Shown here piece after piece: positions 5,974 through 6,565 of a DNA stretch of 6,565 nt; the first letter of the stretch is position 1, and each line of letters starts with the position of its first letter. Below the pieces are notes generated by a model. The model saw nothing but the letters and a program-made list of their open reading frames with translations, searched no databases and was not told the origin of the DNA. Source of the DNA: Acidimicrobiales bacterium (lineage in GTDB: Bacteria > Actinomycetota > Acidimicrobiia > Acidimicrobiales > CADCSY01); assembly GCA_030447125.1 (NCBI GenBank), contig JAUJLZ010000104.1:1-6565 (forward strand), written 5' to 3'. Made by a program: the position numbers and the translations under genes.

Positions 5974-6565
5974 GGTTGCTTGGTGTCCGTGAAAGTGCCC
6001 TGCATCCACCTGCCGTCGACGAGCTCGAAGTCGGCGATGACCAACGTCGGCTCAGGCGGGCCAGCCGCGACGACGACCTCGCCGGTGTCCTGGTCGACCA
6101 GGGCGCTGACGTCGATGTTGCAGTCCTCCACCCGCGCAGTGTCCGGCCCCAGCGCCACGACCCGTGGGTGCAACTCCAGGCGGTCGATCCTCAAGACGTG
6201 GCCCTCGGCCCTGAACTTCCGGATCGCCAGCTGCGCGGCGGCGAGCGCGGTTCCCTTTTTGAACTCGGTCACGCGCGGATCATCGAGCTGTCCGTTGGGG
6301 TCGCTGGCTACGGCGACGAAGCCCTCGTACGCCTGCCGGTAGGCGCTCTCGATTTCGGCCTTGATCGCCGCCTCGGGATCAAGCGTCGTCGGAGGCACCG
6401 ACGTGGTGGCTGTACCCGGAGCGCCCAGCGACTGGCTCGGAGCGTCGTCGTCCCCGGCGGTTACGACCAGGAACACGGCTGCTGCCATTCCGATGATCAG
6501 TAAGACCACGAGGGCGATGAGTGGACCGCGCGATCGACGGTAGGGCGGCGGCGCTGGAGTGTCGG
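5955..6565 (-). CDS. Membrane-anchored extracytoplasmic protein, possibly NTF2-like (5' end outside window)
   Basis: The frame is open to the window edge, so the true start lies outside; 202 residues are visible. They begin with a proline-rich stretch, a basic RRSRG, then one hydrophobic segment (about residues 14-35, LIALVVLLIIGMAAAVFLVV), an acidic GDDD, and a Thr/Pro linker (about 45-62). A GTG at 6509 is the first start codon in frame, but it falls inside the membrane segment and has no ribosome binding site, so I reject it. The outer domain has a helix (AEIESAYRQAYEGF), then alternating strands, a TARVEDC motif and a C-terminal GRWMQGTF strand. This plan resembles NTF2/SnoaL-like domains of actinobacterial exported proteins. 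The fold is an inference. Two cysteines (visible residues 148 and 198) could form a disulfide. Its stop overlaps the next gene by 19 bases, so it probably belongs to the pilus operon. Its role is unknown. Confidence 0.75.
   Translation of the reverse strand, partial: DTPAPPPYRRSRGPLIALVVLLIIGMAAAVFLVVTAGDDDAPSQSLGAPGTATTSVPPTTLDPEAAIKAEIESAYRQAYEGFVAVASDPNGQLDDPRVTEFKKGTALAAAQLAIRKFRAEGHVLRIDRLELHPRVVALGPDTARVEDCNIDVSALVDQDTGEVVVAAGPPEPTLVIADFELVDGRWMQGTFTDTKQPCAVPQ

Noticed and set aside
5955..6509. GTG at 6509 as the start of the first gene
   Set aside because: It lies within the membrane helix, has no ribosome binding site, and the open frame before it encodes a basic, proline-rich N-terminus that continues past the window.
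1..6565. tRNA or rRNA genes, CRISPR arrays, insertion sequences
   Set aside because: The window is packed with co-directional coding sequence; I saw no direct repeat array, transposase or structured RNA gene.

Overview
The window is very GC-rich, uses GTG starts and strongly G/C-ending codons, and carries genes only on the minus strand. This is typical of an actinobacterium. The TT/PP-rich linker in the first protein would fit Acidimicrobiia or a relative, but that is a weak guess. The whole window is the core of a Tad/Flp (tight adherence) pilus operon of the actinobacterial, Streptomyces-like type. It reads from right to left. Every base lies in a gene or in a gap of 35 bases or fewer, and both ends of the window cut through a gene.

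Layout in transcription order: (1) 6565-5955, a membrane-anchored extracytoplasmic protein, probably NTF2-like, with its N-terminus outside the window; (2) 5973-5065, a secreted four-cysteine protein of the family that accompanies these loci in Streptomyces; (3) 5052-4375, a SAF-domain CpaB/RcpC-like protein; (4) 4378-3596, a TadZ/CpaE-like ParA-family protein with an altered P-loop; (5) 3599-3471, a 42-residue ORF that fits exactly between its neighbours; (6) 3474-2146, the TadA/CpaF secretion ATPase; (7) 2149-1301, TadB; (8) 1304-414, TadC; (9) 378-178, a small Flp-type prepilin; (10) 163-1, the N-terminus of a TadE-like pseudopilin.

How they work together: CpaF powers assembly. TadB and TadC form the inner-membrane platform. 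The Flp prepilin is the likely fibre subunit and the TadE-like protein a minor pilin. The TadZ-like protein probably places the machine at a cell site. The SAF protein and the two exported proteins are probable envelope partners. No secretin, prepilin peptidase or TadG is visible; a secretin is not expected in a cell with one membrane, and the others may lie outside the window.

Almost all junctions are ATGA or GTGA overlaps, or have the ribosome binding site laid over the previous stop codon. This implies one transcript with translational coupling. The only larger gap, 35 bases, precedes the pilin and holds a strong ribosome binding site, which fits high pilin output. The locus type is known. 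The least-described item is the 42-residue ORF between the TadZ-like and CpaF genes.
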